The notes: generated from the sequence alone by a model not told the origin. 64,000 bases of DNA from DASUPK01 sp963728875 (GCA_963728875.1 CAVSLJ010000001.1:806001-870000), one strand, 5' to 3'. Positions 51,418 to 59,693 are shown, numbered from the stretch's first letter. Made by a program: numbers and translations.

Positions 51418-52884
51418 GTGCCTGAGCACCCGCTGACGATCGTCTCGAACCGCGGCCCCGCCGAGTTCGGCGTCGACGACCGCGGCAACCGCATCGTTCA
51501 TCGCGGCGGCGGCGGGCTCGTCACCGCACTATCCGGGCTCGTCTCACATCGCAACGCCCTCTGGATCGCCTCGGCGATGACCGAGGAGGACGTCGTCGTG
51601 GCGAACGAGAGCGACGGGCCGGTCCCCATCGAGCTCGACGGGATCAACTACGACGTGCAGATGGTCGCCTCCAACCCCACGGCGTATGACCGCTTCTACA
51701 ACGTGATCGCCAACCCGATCCTCTGGTTCATCCAGCACTACCTCTGGGATCTCTCCAACGCGCCTGACATCCGGCAGGCCGAGGTGGATGCCTGGGAGGA
51801 GGGCTACAAGGTCGTCAACGACGATATCGCCGACTGCGTGATCCGGGCGATCGAGGGCCAGGAGAACCCAGTCGTGATGCTCCACGACTACCACCTGTAC
51901 ACCTGCCCCGGCCTCATCCGCAAAGCGCGTCCCGACGCCTTCCTCCACTACTTCGTCCACATCCCCTGGTCCCAGCCGGACTCGTGGCGGATCCTCCCAA
52001 ACCGCTGGCGGGAGGAGATCTACCTGAGCATGCTCTCCAACGACATCATCGGCTTCCACACCACCGCCTACTGTCGCAACTTCCTGCAGTGCTGCCGGGA
52101 GCTGATGGAGCTGGAGACTGATTACGACCGGATGGCGGTCACCTACGAGGGCCGCGAGATCTGGGTGCGCGCATATCCGCTCTCCATCGACACGCAGCGG
52201 CTCTACCGGGCCGCCGAGTCATCGGATGTGGCCTTCTACGAGAAGGAGCTGCTGCGCCGGCGGCGAGACAACCTGATCATCAGGGTCGACCGCGCCGATC
52301 TCTCCAAGAACGTGCTGCGCGGCTTCACCGCCTTCGACGTCTTCCTCGAGCAGCACCCGGAGTTCCGCGAGAAGGTCACCTTCATCGCCCACCTGCAGCC
52401 CTCGCGGCAGGACGTCCCGGAGTACGCCGAGTACCTGGAGCGGATCGAGGCTCTGGTCGCCGTCATCAACCACCGCCACGGCACCACCGACTGGATGCCG
52501 ATCGACCTGCGGATCTACGAGAACTTCAACGAGGCGGTCGCCCGCTACAAGCACTTCGACCTGCTGATGGTCAACAGCCTCTTCGACGGGATGAACCTGG
52601 TCGCCAAGGAGGCGCCTGCGGTCAACACGCGGGACGGCGTGGTCATCCTCTCCGAGAACACGGGCGCGCATGAGGAGCTCGGCGACTGCACCCTCTCCGT
52701 CAACCCGTTCGACATCCAGGAGCAGGCGGACCAGATCCACCGCGCCCTCACGATGGAGCCGGAGGAGCGCGCGCTCCGGGCGCGGCGCCTGAAGGAGATC
52801 ATCACCGAGCGCGACCCGGGCGACTGGGTGGACGAGCAGATGGACGACATCCGCGCGAAGCGGTCCCCGGCCGAGGTCGGCTAG
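51418..52884 (+). CDS. otsA: Trehalose-6-phosphate synthase family protein (GT20, OtsA-like)
   Basis: The 488-residue retaining glucosyltransferase has IVSNRGPAEFGVDD (sugar-phosphate Arg), GGGLVTALSGL, VVMLHDYHLYTCPGLIRK, FVHIPWSQPDSWRILP, GFHTTAYCRNFLQC, IIRVDRADLSKNVLRGF (catalytic Arg/Lys), NSLFDGMNLVAKEAPAVN and ILSENTGAHEELGD. All key GT20 positions are kept. The acceptor could be glucose-6-phosphate or another phosphate. No OtsB phosphatase is in the window. Its TAG shares CTAG with the convergent gene stop. Confidence 0.85.
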   Translation: MPEHPLTIVSNRGPAEFGVDDRGNRIVHRGGGGLVTALSGLVSHRNALWIASAMTEEDVVVANESDGPVPIELDGINYDVQMVASNPTAYDRFYNVIANPILWFIQHYLWDLSNAPDIRQAEVDAWEEGYKVVNDDIADCVIRAIEGQENPVVMLHDYHLYTCPGLIRKARPDAFLHYFVHIPWSQPDSWRILPNRWREEIYLSMLSNDIIGFHTTAYCRNFLQCCRELMELETDYDRMAVTYEGREIWVRAYPLSIDTQRLYRAAESSDVAFYEKELLRRRRDNLIIRVDRADLSKNVLRGFTAFDVFLEQHPEFREKVTFIAHLQPSRQDVPEYAEYLERIEALVAVINHRHGTTDWMPIDLRIYENFNEAVARYKHFDLLMVNSLFDGMNLVAKEAPAVNTRDGVVILSENTGAHEELGDCTLSVNPFDIQEQADQIHRALTMEPEERALRARRLKEIITERDPGDWVDEQMDDIRAKRSPAEVG

Positions 52885-53285
52885 CCCTCGAAGCCGAAGT
52901 GCTCCGCCGTGGGGGGCGGCGGCACGGCGTAGACGGGCGCCGGCGAGACAAGCGACGAATGGGTCCCCTGCGTGGTTTGACCGTGTTTCGACGGGCGGTG
53001 CTCCAGGTGCTGGCTCCTCGTGGCCGCCATCTTGGGTTTCTTCCGGATATGCCGGAGGAACTCGCCAGATCCGTGCGGGTTCGCCTTCGGTGCCGGGTTC
53101 GGAGGCGGGAACGCCGCGGGTGGGTCGAGGGATGCGGGTGCCGGCGTCAGGCCGACGTCGGGCGGGACGGGCGGCGGGGCGCCGCTCCCGAGCAGCGCCG
53201 GCAACGACGCGATGCCGGCGATCGCCGCCGCCACGATCGCCGCGACCCGGCCCACGCTCGCCCATCTGATCTGCCTGCTGCCCAC
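52881..53285 (-). CDS. Pro-rich secreted or membrane-anchored hypothetical protein
   Basis: The 134-residue protein starts RQIRWASVGRVAAIVAAAIA, a basic region plus one hydrophobic helix, and continues as a Pro/Ala-rich extracytoplasmic segment (PPPVPPDVGLTPAPASLDPP). A His/Lys/Arg-rich patch follows (FLRHIRKKPKMAATRSQHLE), then VYAVPPPPTAEHFGFEG. No enzymatic motif. It ends by sharing CTAG 52881-52884 with the GT20 stop. GTG 53285 start inferred. Confidence 0.6.
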   Translation of the reverse strand: MGSRQIRWASVGRVAAIVAAAIAGIASLPALLGSGAPPPVPPDVGLTPAPASLDPPAAFPPPNPAPKANPHGSGEFLRHIRKKPKMAATRSQHLEHRPSKHGQTTQGTHSSLVSPAPVYAVPPPPTAEHFGFEG

Positions 53286-53320
53286 GCTCGCTTGAGCGAA
53301 CGCAGGCGGACGTTCTCCCC

Positions 53321-53326
53321 TATAGT
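53321..53326 (+). promoter_or_regulatory. Putative -10 box of the rpsF operon
   Basis: TATAGT ends 11 nt before GTG 53338, predicting a leader of about 5 nt. A 5-bp hairpin GAACG/CGTTC (53298-53302 with 53311-53315) lies just upstream. Confidence 0.5.
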
Positions 53327-53337
53327 CGCGCGTCGCT

Positions 53338-53727
53338 GTGAACCGCCACTACGAACTCGTATTGATGCTCGACCCCGAGGCGGCCGACGAGGCCCGCGAG
53401 AAGGTCGCCGGCGACGTGCGCCAGGCGATCGAGGGGGCCGGCACGCTCGACCGCGCGGACGTCTGGGGCATGCGCAAGCTCGCCTATGAGATCAAGCAGC
53501 GGAACGAGGCCGACTACCGCTTCTACCGCTTCCAGGGCGAGCCGCCGCTGCTCGAGCGCCTCGATCACAGCCTGAAGATCACCGACGGCGTGCTGCGCTT
53601 CCGGATCTTCAAGGTCGATCCAGAGTCGCCGGCGAACCCGCCGCCCTCGGTCGAGCGCCCGATGTCGGTCGGCGACGGCCGCCCGGATCGCGACGATCGC
53701 CCGCGGCGCCCGCGGCGCGACGAGTAG
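53338..53727 (+). CDS. rpsF: 30S ribosomal protein S6
   Basis: The 129-residue protein starts at GTG with NRHYELVLMLDPEAADEARE, then ADVWGMRKLAYEIKQRNEAD, YRFYRFQGEP and LKITDGVLRFRIFKVD, followed by a charged Asp/Arg tail. S6 binds S18 in the 30S platform. It is first of rpsF, ssb, rpsR, rplI, dnaB, the classical order. Confidence 0.96.
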   Translation: MNRHYELVLMLDPEAADEAREKVAGDVRQAIEGAGTLDRADVWGMRKLAYEIKQRNEADYRFYRFQGEPPLLERLDHSLKITDGVLRFRIFKVDPESPANPPPSVERPMSVGDGRPDRDDRPRRPRRDE

Positions 53728-53829
53728 CTCCGCGCAGTTTCCGGCCTTTCTTCCCCCCGGGGGGGAGAACCGACCGTGCGGCAACCTAAGATCGACGTTC
53801 GGAATCGAAAGGAAGAGGAGCTGATCAAG

Positions 53830-54297
53830 TTGGCAGCGAGCAACATCAATGTGGTCGCCATCACCGGGAACCTCACCAAGGACCCCGAGCTGCGCTCGAC
53901 CCCCAACGGGACTTCCGTCTGCAAGCTTCGAGTGGCCGTCAACAGCCGCCGCAAGGACGGCCAGAGCGGTGAGTGGGTCGACAAGCCGAACTACTTCGAC
54001 GTCACCGTCTGGGGCGCGCAGGGCGAGAACTGCGCCAATTACCTCTCCAAGGGCCGCCCGGTCGCCGTCGAGGGACGGCTCGACTGGCGCGAGTGGGAGG
54101 CGCAGGACGGCTCCAAGCGCCAGGCGGTCGAGATCATCGCCAACAGCGTCCAGTTCCTCGGCTCGCGCTCGGACAACGCGGGCGGCGGCGACAACGGGAC
54201 GTTCCAGCCGAGCTCCGACGTGCCGGCCGACACCTCGGACTTCGAGGGCGCCACGGTCAGCTCCGGCGGCGGCTCGGACGACGATATTCCCTTCTAA
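53830..54297 (+). CDS. ssb: Single-stranded DNA-binding protein
   Basis: The 155-residue OB-fold protein has NINVVAITGNLTKDPELRST, VAVNSRRKDGQSGEWVDKPN, FDVTVWGAQGENCANYLSKG and WREWEAQDGSKRQAVEIIA. The C-terminal tail is Gly/Ser-rich and ends in the partner-binding DDDIPF. TTG 53830 is preferred: GAGGAG lies 10 nt before it, and the upstream frame (to 53776) encodes an unrelated charged stretch. A C6G7 run at 53753-53765 lies in the rpsF-ssb gap. Confidence 0.95.
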   Translation: MAASNINVVAITGNLTKDPELRSTPNGTSVCKLRVAVNSRRKDGQSGEWVDKPNYFDVTVWGAQGENCANYLSKGRPVAVEGRLDWREWEAQDGSKRQAVEIIANSVQFLGSRSDNAGGGDNGTFQPSSDVPADTSDFEGATVSSGGGSDDDIPF

Positions 54298-54309
54298 GCG
54301 GCCACCAGT

Positions 54310-54328
54310 CCGCTCCACCTCGGAGCGG
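54310..54328 (+). promoter_or_regulatory. Hairpins in the ssb-rpsR gap
   Basis: CCGCTCC (54310-54316) pairs perfectly with GGAGCGG (54322-54328) over a 5-nt loop. GGGC/GCCC with a GAA loop follows at 54330-54340. They could attenuate or process the operon transcript before rpsR. No known S6:S18 leader consensus was confirmed. Confidence 0.35.
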
Positions 54329-54402
54329 AGGGCGAAGCCCGAAGCGACTTATGTGTGGCGGCCGCTCGTAGCCGCGATCTGATGGCGAAGCGGATTGACC
54401 GC

Positions 54403-54408
54403 TACCAT
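54403..54408 (+). promoter_or_regulatory. Putative internal -10 box before rpsR
   Basis: TACCAT ends 11 nt before ATG 54420, suggesting a possible internal promoter. Confidence 0.3.
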
Positions 54409-54419
54409 GCCGCGGTCGA

Positions 54420-54689
54420 ATGGCGAGACAGCAACGACAGCAGACGCCAACCGGCGGCCGCAGGCGCCGCGGTCTGTCCGATCGCGGCCGTCCGCGGAAG
54501 TACACGCGGATCAACGTCGAGGAGATCGATTACAAGGACCTGAACCTGCTGCGGCGGTTCATCTCCGACCGCGGCAAGACCCGCTCCCGCCGCGTCACCG
54601 GCCTCTCCCGGAAGCACCAGCAGCAGCTCGCGCTGTCCGTGAAGCGCGCTCGTGAGCTGGCCCTGCTGCCCTACGTCGGCGAGCGCTAG
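54420..54689 (+). CDS. rpsR: 30S ribosomal protein S18
   Basis: The 89-residue basic protein has PRKYTRINVEEIDYKDLNLL, RRFISDRGKTRSRRVTGLSR and KHQQQLALSVKRARELALLP. No zinc-binding Cys motif is present in the N-terminus, so this is the C-minus form. It partners S6. The next gene starts 4 bases after the stop. Confidence 0.96.
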   Translation: MARQQRQQTPTGGRRRRGLSDRGRPRKYTRINVEEIDYKDLNLLRRFISDRGKTRSRRVTGLSRKHQQQLALSVKRARELALLPYVGER

Positions 54690-54693
54690 GCCG

Positions 54694-55149
54694 ATGGCGC
54701 AGGCTGTTCTGCTCAAGGACGTCGAGGGGCTCGGCGAGGCCGGCACGGCGATCGACGTCTCGCCCGGGTATCTGAGGAACTATCTCGTGCCCCGCAAGCT
54801 GGCCCAGCCCGCCACCAAGGGAGCCCTCGAGGAGGCCCAGCGCAAGCGCGAGCGCGCCGAGGAGGCCGAGAAGCAGGCCGCCGAGCGCGCCGGCGAGACC
54901 TCCGCGCTGCTCGGCAAGACCGTGCTGACGATCAACCACCGCGCCGGCGAGGACGGCAAGCTCTTCGGCTCCGTCACCTCCGCCGAGATCGCCGAGGCGA
55001 TCCAGGCCGCCCGCGGCATCAAGGTGGACCGCAAGAAGATCCGCCTCGAGGAGCCGATCCGCGAGACCGGCACCTTCATGGTCGACGTCGAGGTCGGCGG
55101 CGGAGTCACGGCGTCGGTCAAGACGATCGTCGCCGAGTCGAAGGAGTAG
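54694..55149 (+). CDS. rplI: 50S ribosomal protein L9
   Basis: The 151-residue protein has the N-domain AVLLKDVEGLGEAGTAIDVS with PGYLRNYLVPRKLAQPAT, a long connecting helix (EEAQRKRERAEEAEKQAAE), and a C-domain with GKLFGSVTSAEIAEAI and VDRKKIRLEEPIRETGTFMV. Typical length. A hairpin forms directly at the stop codon. Confidence 0.96.
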   Translation: MAQAVLLKDVEGLGEAGTAIDVSPGYLRNYLVPRKLAQPATKGALEEAQRKRERAEEAEKQAAERAGETSALLGKTVLTINHRAGEDGKLFGSVTSAEIAEAIQAARGIKVDRKKIRLEEPIRETGTFMVDVEVGGGVTASVKTIVAESKE

Positions 55150-55166
55150 GGCGCAAACAGCGCCCT
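55148..55166 (+). terminator. Hairpin directly after rplI
   Basis: AGGGCGC (55148-55154) pairs with GCGCCCT (55160-55166) over an AAACA loop, starting inside the rplI stop codon. A second hairpin follows at 55172-55194. It may end or attenuate the ribosomal operon before dnaB. Confidence 0.55.
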
Positions 55167-55171
55167 TCTGG

Positions 55172-55194
55172 TCCAGGCACGATTCGTGCCTGGA
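55172..55194 (+). terminator. Second hairpin in the rplI-dnaB gap
   Basis: TCCAGGCACGA and TCGTGCCTGGA form a perfect 11-bp inverted repeat around a single T (effective stem about 9 bp with a small loop). No T-tract follows. The rest of the 225-bp gap shows no other clear element. Confidence 0.45.
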
Positions 55195-55374
55195 ACAAGC
55201 GAGCCGCAAATAGCCCGAACTTGTCTGCGGGCACCGGCCGCGTGTGATTTTCTAGCCGGGCTCGCGCGGATCAAGTTGCACTCGGGGCACATGGGAATCC
55301 GCCGGGCCCGTATCCAGACTTGAGAGTGACTTGGCCGACCGGTCGAGCGATCCCCTGCGCAAACCGAGGAGCAG

Positions 55375-56838
55375 TTGGCGACCAACGGAACACCGACCAT
55401 CGTCCCGCCCCAGAACCTGGAGGCCGAGGAGTCCGTTCTCGGGGCGATGCTGGTCTCGGAGTCGACGATCGAGCCCGTGCTGCTCGATGTCCGCCTCCAT
55501 GCCGAGGACTTCTATCGCGACCGCCACCGGACGATCTACGAGGCGATCATCCACCTCAACGAGGACGCGAACCCCGTCGACGTCCTCACCGTCTCCGAGG
55601 CGCTCGCCAAGCACGGACAGCTCGAGGAGATCGGCGGCCGCGACGTGGTCGCCAGCCTGGCCGCCAAGGTCCCCGCCCCGGGCAGCGCCAAGCACTACGC
55701 CCAGATCGTCAAGCAGAACTCGCTCATGCGCCGCCTCGACATGGCGGCGAAGCGCATCCAGCAGTCGGTCGCCGAGCGCGACGGAGAGCCCTCGGAGCTG
55801 GTCGAGCAGGCCGAGCGCCTCCTCTTCCAGGTCGCTCACGAGGAGCGGGCGGTCGACTTCCGCGACATCGCGACGATCCTCCACGAGGAGATCGACAAGC
55901 TCGAGGCGCTCGCCAGCGGGACGTCGGACATCACCGGCACTCCCTCCGGCTTCCGCGACCTCGACGACAAGACCGGCGGCTTCCAGCCCGGCAACCTGAT
56001 CGTGATCGCGGCGAGGCCGGCGATGGGCAAGTCGACGCTGGTCTGCGACTTCGCCCAGAACGTGGCCATGAAGCACCAGAAGCCCGTCGCCCTCTTCTCC
56101 CTCGAGATGTCCGAGATGGAGCTCGCCCACCGCTTCATCGGCTCCCAGTCGCGCATCTCCAGCGACCGGCTGCGCAAGGGCAAGGTCTCGAGCAAGGACT
56201 GGCCGAAGGTGGTCAAGGCCTGCAACCAGCTCGAATCCGCGCCCCTCTGGATCGACGACTCCTCCGACCTCGGGCTGCTGGAGCTGCGCGCCAAAGCGCG
56301 GCGCCTGCACGCCCAGGAGAAGGGCCGCGGCCATGACGGGCTCGGCATGGTGATCGTCGACTACATGCAGCTGATGCGATCCGACGATGCGCGAGCCAAC
56401 CGCGTCGAGCAGGTCTCGCAGTTCAGCCGCGGGCTCAAGATCCTCGCCCGCGAGCTCGCCGTCCCGGTGATCGGCATCTCCCAGCTCTCCCGCGCCCCGG
56501 AGCAACGGCCCGACAAGCGGCCGATCCTCTCGGACCTGCGCGAGTCCGGCGCGATCGAGCAGGACGCCGACGTGGTCGGCTTCCTCTACCGCGACGACTA
56601 CTACAACCAGGATTCCGAGGATCCCGGTGGAGCCGAGCTGATCCTCGCCAAGCACCGCAACGGGCCGGTCGGGACGGTCCGCCTGGTCTTCCTCGAGCAC
56701 TATCCGAAGTTCGCGGACCGCGCGCGCGAGGATCGTTCGCCGGTCGAGCAGCCGGCGGGTGAGAGCCCGCCCGTCGAGGGCATCGGCAGCGAGGGCGAGC
56801 AGTTCGCCGACGCCGACCCGTTTGCCGAGGAGGCCTGA
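55375..56838 (+). CDS. dnaB: Replicative DNA helicase DnaB
   Basis: The 487-residue hexameric helicase has the N-terminal domain PPQNLEAEESVLGAMLVSES, HRTIYEAIIHLNEDANPVDV and the linker. The RecA-like domain has Walker A ARPAMGKSTL (about 213), FSLEMSEMELAHRFI, the H2 loop VIVDYMQLM, QVSQFSRGLKILAREL and LSDLRESGAIEQDADVVGFL, with LILAKHRNGPVGTV near the end. TTG 55375 has GAGGA 7 nt upstream. No intein interrupts it. The next gene, one base downstream, encodes a DnaC-type ATPase. Confidence 0.95.
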   Translation: MATNGTPTIVPPQNLEAEESVLGAMLVSESTIEPVLLDVRLHAEDFYRDRHRTIYEAIIHLNEDANPVDVLTVSEALAKHGQLEEIGGRDVVASLAAKVPAPGSAKHYAQIVKQNSLMRRLDMAAKRIQQSVAERDGEPSELVEQAERLLFQVAHEERAVDFRDIATILHEEIDKLEALASGTSDITGTPSGFRDLDDKTGGFQPGNLIVIAARPAMGKSTLVCDFAQNVAMKHQKPVALFSLEMSEMELAHRFIGSQSRISSDRLRKGKVSSKDWPKVVKACNQLESAPLWIDDSSDLGLLELRAKARRLHAQEKGRGHDGLGMVIVDYMQLMRSDDARANRVEQVSQFSRGLKILARELAVPVIGISQLSRAPEQRPDKRPILSDLRESGAIEQDADVVGFLYRDDYYNQDSEDPGGAELILAKHRNGPVGTVRLVFLEHYPKFADRAREDRSPVEQPAGESPPVEGIGSEGEQFADADPFAEEA

Positions 56839-56839
56839 G

Positions 56840-57610
56840 GTGGCGATTCACTCGCCGTCCAGCGATCGGCGGCCCTGCCGCCTCGGCATCTGCGACGGAT
56901 CGGGCTGGATCCTCGGTCCCGAGGACGTCGCGCGCCCCTGCGACTGCCGCTCGCGCATGGTCGCCAAGGCGCGGCTCCGCGGAATCGACTGCGTGATCCC
57001 GGCCAAGTACCGCGGCGTCTCCTTCGACCGCCCGCCGGTGACGCAGATGAACGAGATCGTGGTGCGCCGGGTGCGGGACTACTGCGGCTCGATCGAGGAA
57101 AACATCGAGGCGGGCCGCGGCCTCTGGCTCTACGGCAGCTCCGGCACGGGCAAGACCACCCTCGCGATGCTGGTCTCGCGGATTGCGCTCGAGTCGGGCC
57201 GCTCGGTCGCGATCTACTCCCTCCCCAAGCTGCTGGCCCGGATCCGCCGGACCTTCGACGCCGAGACCGGGGAGCAGTCCTACTCGGACCTGTTCGAGCG
57301 CCTCTCGACCGTCGACCTGCTCCACATCGACGACCTCGGCGCCGAGAACCGCACCGAGTGGGTCCTGGAGCAGCTCTACGCCCTGGTCAACGAGCGCTAC
57401 GAGTCCCAGCGCTCGTTGGTGGTCACCACCAACCTCGAGGAGCACGAGCTCGAGGACCAGATCGGCGCGCGCGTGGTCTCGCGCCTGGTGGAGATGTGCG
57501 GCGACCCGCTGCCCCTCTTCGATGACGATCGCCGCATGCGCGTCTCTGCGGACGTCGCCACCTCTATCGGCGAGGGCGGCGGCTCCGCCCTCGGCCCGCT
57601 CGACCACTAG
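56840..57610 (+). CDS. DnaC/IstB-type ATP-binding protein, putative helicase loader
   Basis: The 256-residue AAA+ protein has an N-terminal putative zinc site with four cysteines (Cys13, Cys18, Cys34, Cys36, in RRPCRLGICDGSGW and RPCDCR). Walker A LYGSSGTGKTTLAM lies at 97-110 and Walker B VDLLHIDDLGAENRTEW at about 155. LVVTTNLEEHELEDQIGARV holds sensor I, and VSRLVEMC holds the arginine-finger region. Adjacency to dnaB (one-base gap) argues for a helicase loader. The open frame extends upstream to 56759, but GTG 56840 avoids overlap with dnaB. Confidence 0.85.
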   Translation: MAIHSPSSDRRPCRLGICDGSGWILGPEDVARPCDCRSRMVAKARLRGIDCVIPAKYRGVSFDRPPVTQMNEIVVRRVRDYCGSIEENIEAGRGLWLYGSSGTGKTTLAMLVSRIALESGRSVAIYSLPKLLARIRRTFDAETGEQSYSDLFERLSTVDLLHIDDLGAENRTEWVLEQLYALVNERYESQRSLVVTTNLEEHELEDQIGARVVSRLVEMCGDPLPLFDDDRRMRVSADVATSIGEGGGSALGPLDH

Positions 57611-57644
57611 CCCGACCACGGGCTAACCCGGCCACCGCAGGCCC

Positions 57645-57650
57645 CATAAT
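57645..57650 (+). promoter_or_regulatory. Putative -10 box of purA, near-leaderless
   Basis: CATAAT ends 9 nt before ATG 57660; no ribosome-binding sequence is visible. Confidence 0.45.
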
Positions 57651-57659
57651 TCCCTGGTC

Positions 57660-58970
57660 ATGCCCGGTCTCGTCATAGTCGGCGCCCAGTGGGGCGACGA
57701 AGGAAAGGGAAAGGTCACCGACCTGCTCGCCGAGCAGGCGGACGTCGTGATCCGCTTTCAGGGCGGCAACAACGCCGGTCACACGATCATCCGCGACGGT
57801 GAGACCTTCAAGTTCCACCTGATCCCCTCCGGGATCCTCTACCCGGGCAAGATCTGCGCGATCGGCAACGGGGTGGTGATCGATCCGGGAGTGCTGACCG
57901 GCGAGATCGAGGGCCTGCGCCACCGTGGCATCGACGTCGGCGGCCTGCGCATCTCGGCCAACGCCCACGTGATCATGCCCTACCACGTGAAGCTCGACAC
58001 GGCCGGGGAGCTGAAGCTCGGCAAGCTCGAGATCGGCACGACGAGACGCGGGATCGGGCCCGCCTACGCGGACAAGGCCTCGCGCCTCGGCATCCGCGTC
58101 CAGGACCTGCTCGACGCGAAGATCCTCCGCAAGAAGATCATGACCGCGATGGACCCGAAGCAGCAGATGCTCCGGCCGTTCGCCAAGGATCCCGAGCTCG
58201 ACCTGCACACGATGGTCGAGGCCTACCTCACCTACGGCCACCGGCTCGAGTCGCACATCGCGGACACCGCGAGGCTCTGCTGGGAAGCGCTCGACGCCGA
58301 GCGCACCGTCCTCTTCGAGGGCGCTCAGGGGATCATGCTCGACCTCGATCACGGCACCTATCCCTTCGTCACGTCGTCGAACCCAGTCGCGGGCGCGGCC
58401 TGCATCGGCGCCGGAGTCGGCCCGCGCGACATCGACGAGATCTGGGGCATAGCCAAGGCCTACGCGACCCGCGTCGGCGCTGGCCCGTTCCCCACGGAGC
58501 TAGAGGACGACCTCGGTGACCTGCTGCGGGAGCGCGGAGGCGAGATGGGGACGACGACCGGCCGGCCGAGGCGCTGCGGCTGGCTCGACCTGGTCGCCCT
58601 GCGCTACGCGGTCCGCCTGAACAGCATGACCGCGCTCGCCGTCACCAAGCTGGACGTGCTCTCCGGAATCGACCCGCTGCGGATCTGCGTCCGCTACCGC
58701 CATCCCGACGGCGCGGTCTTCGACGAGTTCCCCTACCACCAGTCGATCATCCACAGCGTCGAGCCCGAGTACGAGGAGCTGCCCGGCTTCGAGGGCGACA
58801 TCGGAGAGTGCCGCCGCGAGGAGGACCTCCCGGCCGAGGCCCGCGAGTACCTGGCCGCGGTCTCCGACCACCTCGGAGTTCCGATTCGGCTGGTCGGCGT
58901 CGGCCCCGGCCGCGACCAGGTGATCTGGATGGGCAAGGAGGCCGAACCGCGCCTCCGAGCCGCTGCCTAG
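57660..58970 (+). CDS. purA: Adenylosuccinate synthetase
   Basis: The 436-residue GTP-dependent enzyme joins IMP and aspartate in AMP synthesis. Motifs: GAQWGDEGKGKVTDLLAE (catalytic Asp in GDEGKGK), FQGGNNAGHTI (catalytic His), GTTRRGIGPAYADK, LFEGAQGIMLDLDHGTYPFV, EMGTTTGRPRRCGWLD and VTKLDVLSGIDPLRICVRY. Length typical. Its TAG abuts the minus-strand gene's TAG in TAGCTA. Confidence 0.97.
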   Translation: MPGLVIVGAQWGDEGKGKVTDLLAEQADVVIRFQGGNNAGHTIIRDGETFKFHLIPSGILYPGKICAIGNGVVIDPGVLTGEIEGLRHRGIDVGGLRISANAHVIMPYHVKLDTAGELKLGKLEIGTTRRGIGPAYADKASRLGIRVQDLLDAKILRKKIMTAMDPKQQMLRPFAKDPELDLHTMVEAYLTYGHRLESHIADTARLCWEALDAERTVLFEGAQGIMLDLDHGTYPFVTSSNPVAGAACIGAGVGPRDIDEIWGIAKAYATRVGAGPFPTELEDDLGDLLRERGGEMGTTTGRPRRCGWLDLVALRYAVRLNSMTALAVTKLDVLSGIDPLRICVRYRHPDGAVFDEFPYHQSIIHSVEPEYEELPGFEGDIGECRREEDLPAEAREYLAAVSDHLGVPIRLVGVGPGRDQVIWMGKEAEPRLRAAA

Positions 58971-59684
58971 CTAGGCGAGCGCTCCCGTCGATCGCATCCC
59001 GTGCTCCCCGAGAGTCGGGATGAGCCCCTCCTCGACGCCCTTCTCCTCGCCGCGGCGGAGCATCCGCATGGCGAGGATCGTCGCCGCCAGCGTCGCCGTC
59101 ACGCCCAGGCTGACCTGGACGCTCAACAGCCCCTGGCGCGTCCAGTAGACGTCCTGCAGGTCGAGGAGCAGCGCCGCCTCGTCCATCGTCAGGCCCATGC
59201 CGGCGCCGAAGGGGACCGCCAGCGCAGACTCCACGCCCTCGTCGCGGGTCGTCAGGGCCGCAACCCCGGAGCCGAAGGCGAGGACGATGCCCGGCACGAA
59301 GTGATGGATGTGGCGTCCGCTGACGTGGATGTCCCCCGACGGCCACCAGGACTGGCGGATTCCCCAGGTCGCGAGCCGGGCGAACGCGAAAGCTCCCAGG
59401 AAGCCCTGCAGGATGTTGAAGAGCACCGTCTCGTGGTGCGGCGTGGCGATGATCCCGCGGCGCGCCACGGCGAGGGTGTCGCGGGTCGCCTGTCCGGCCA
59501 CCTCGGCGATGGTTTCCGGCGTCTCCGCCTCCCTGCTGTCGCGACGCCTGCGTGCCATGCGGAGGAGCTCGCCGGCGATCAGCGTCCCGGCGGAGCCCGC
59601 CGCGAACACCGCCAGCCCGACCGTCACCCGCTCCGCCCGGTGCGCGGTGAGACGGCGCCTCCGCTTCGGATTCCGCAGCTTCAT
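58971..59684 (-). CDS. Integral membrane protein, uncharacterised
   Basis: The 237-residue protein has a basic N-terminus and about five membrane segments (VGLAVFAAGSAGTLIAGELL; VLFNILQGFLGAFAFARLAT; IVLAFGSGVAALTT; GLLSVQVSLGVTATLAATIL). His-rich motif IHVSGRHIHHFVPGI and LTMDEAALLLDLQDVYWT hint at a metal or heme site but no known family is assigned. A TAGCAT box ends 9 nt before its ATG. Confidence 0.7.
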   Translation of the reverse strand: MKLRNPKRRRRLTAHRAERVTVGLAVFAAGSAGTLIAGELLRMARRRRDSREAETPETIAEVAGQATRDTLAVARRGIIATPHHETVLFNILQGFLGAFAFARLATWGIRQSWWPSGDIHVSGRHIHHFVPGIVLAFGSGVAALTTRDEGVESALAVPFGAGMGLTMDEAALLLDLQDVYWTRQGLLSVQVSLGVTATLAATILAMRMLRRGEEKGVEEGLIPTLGEHGMRSTGALA

Positions 59685-59693
59685 GGGTTGGGC

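Noticed and set aside
53747..53769. C6G7 inverted repeat between rpsF and ssb as a terminator
   Set aside because: The two runs are adjacent with no room for a loop, and no T-tract follows; ssb is normally co-transcribed with rpsF.
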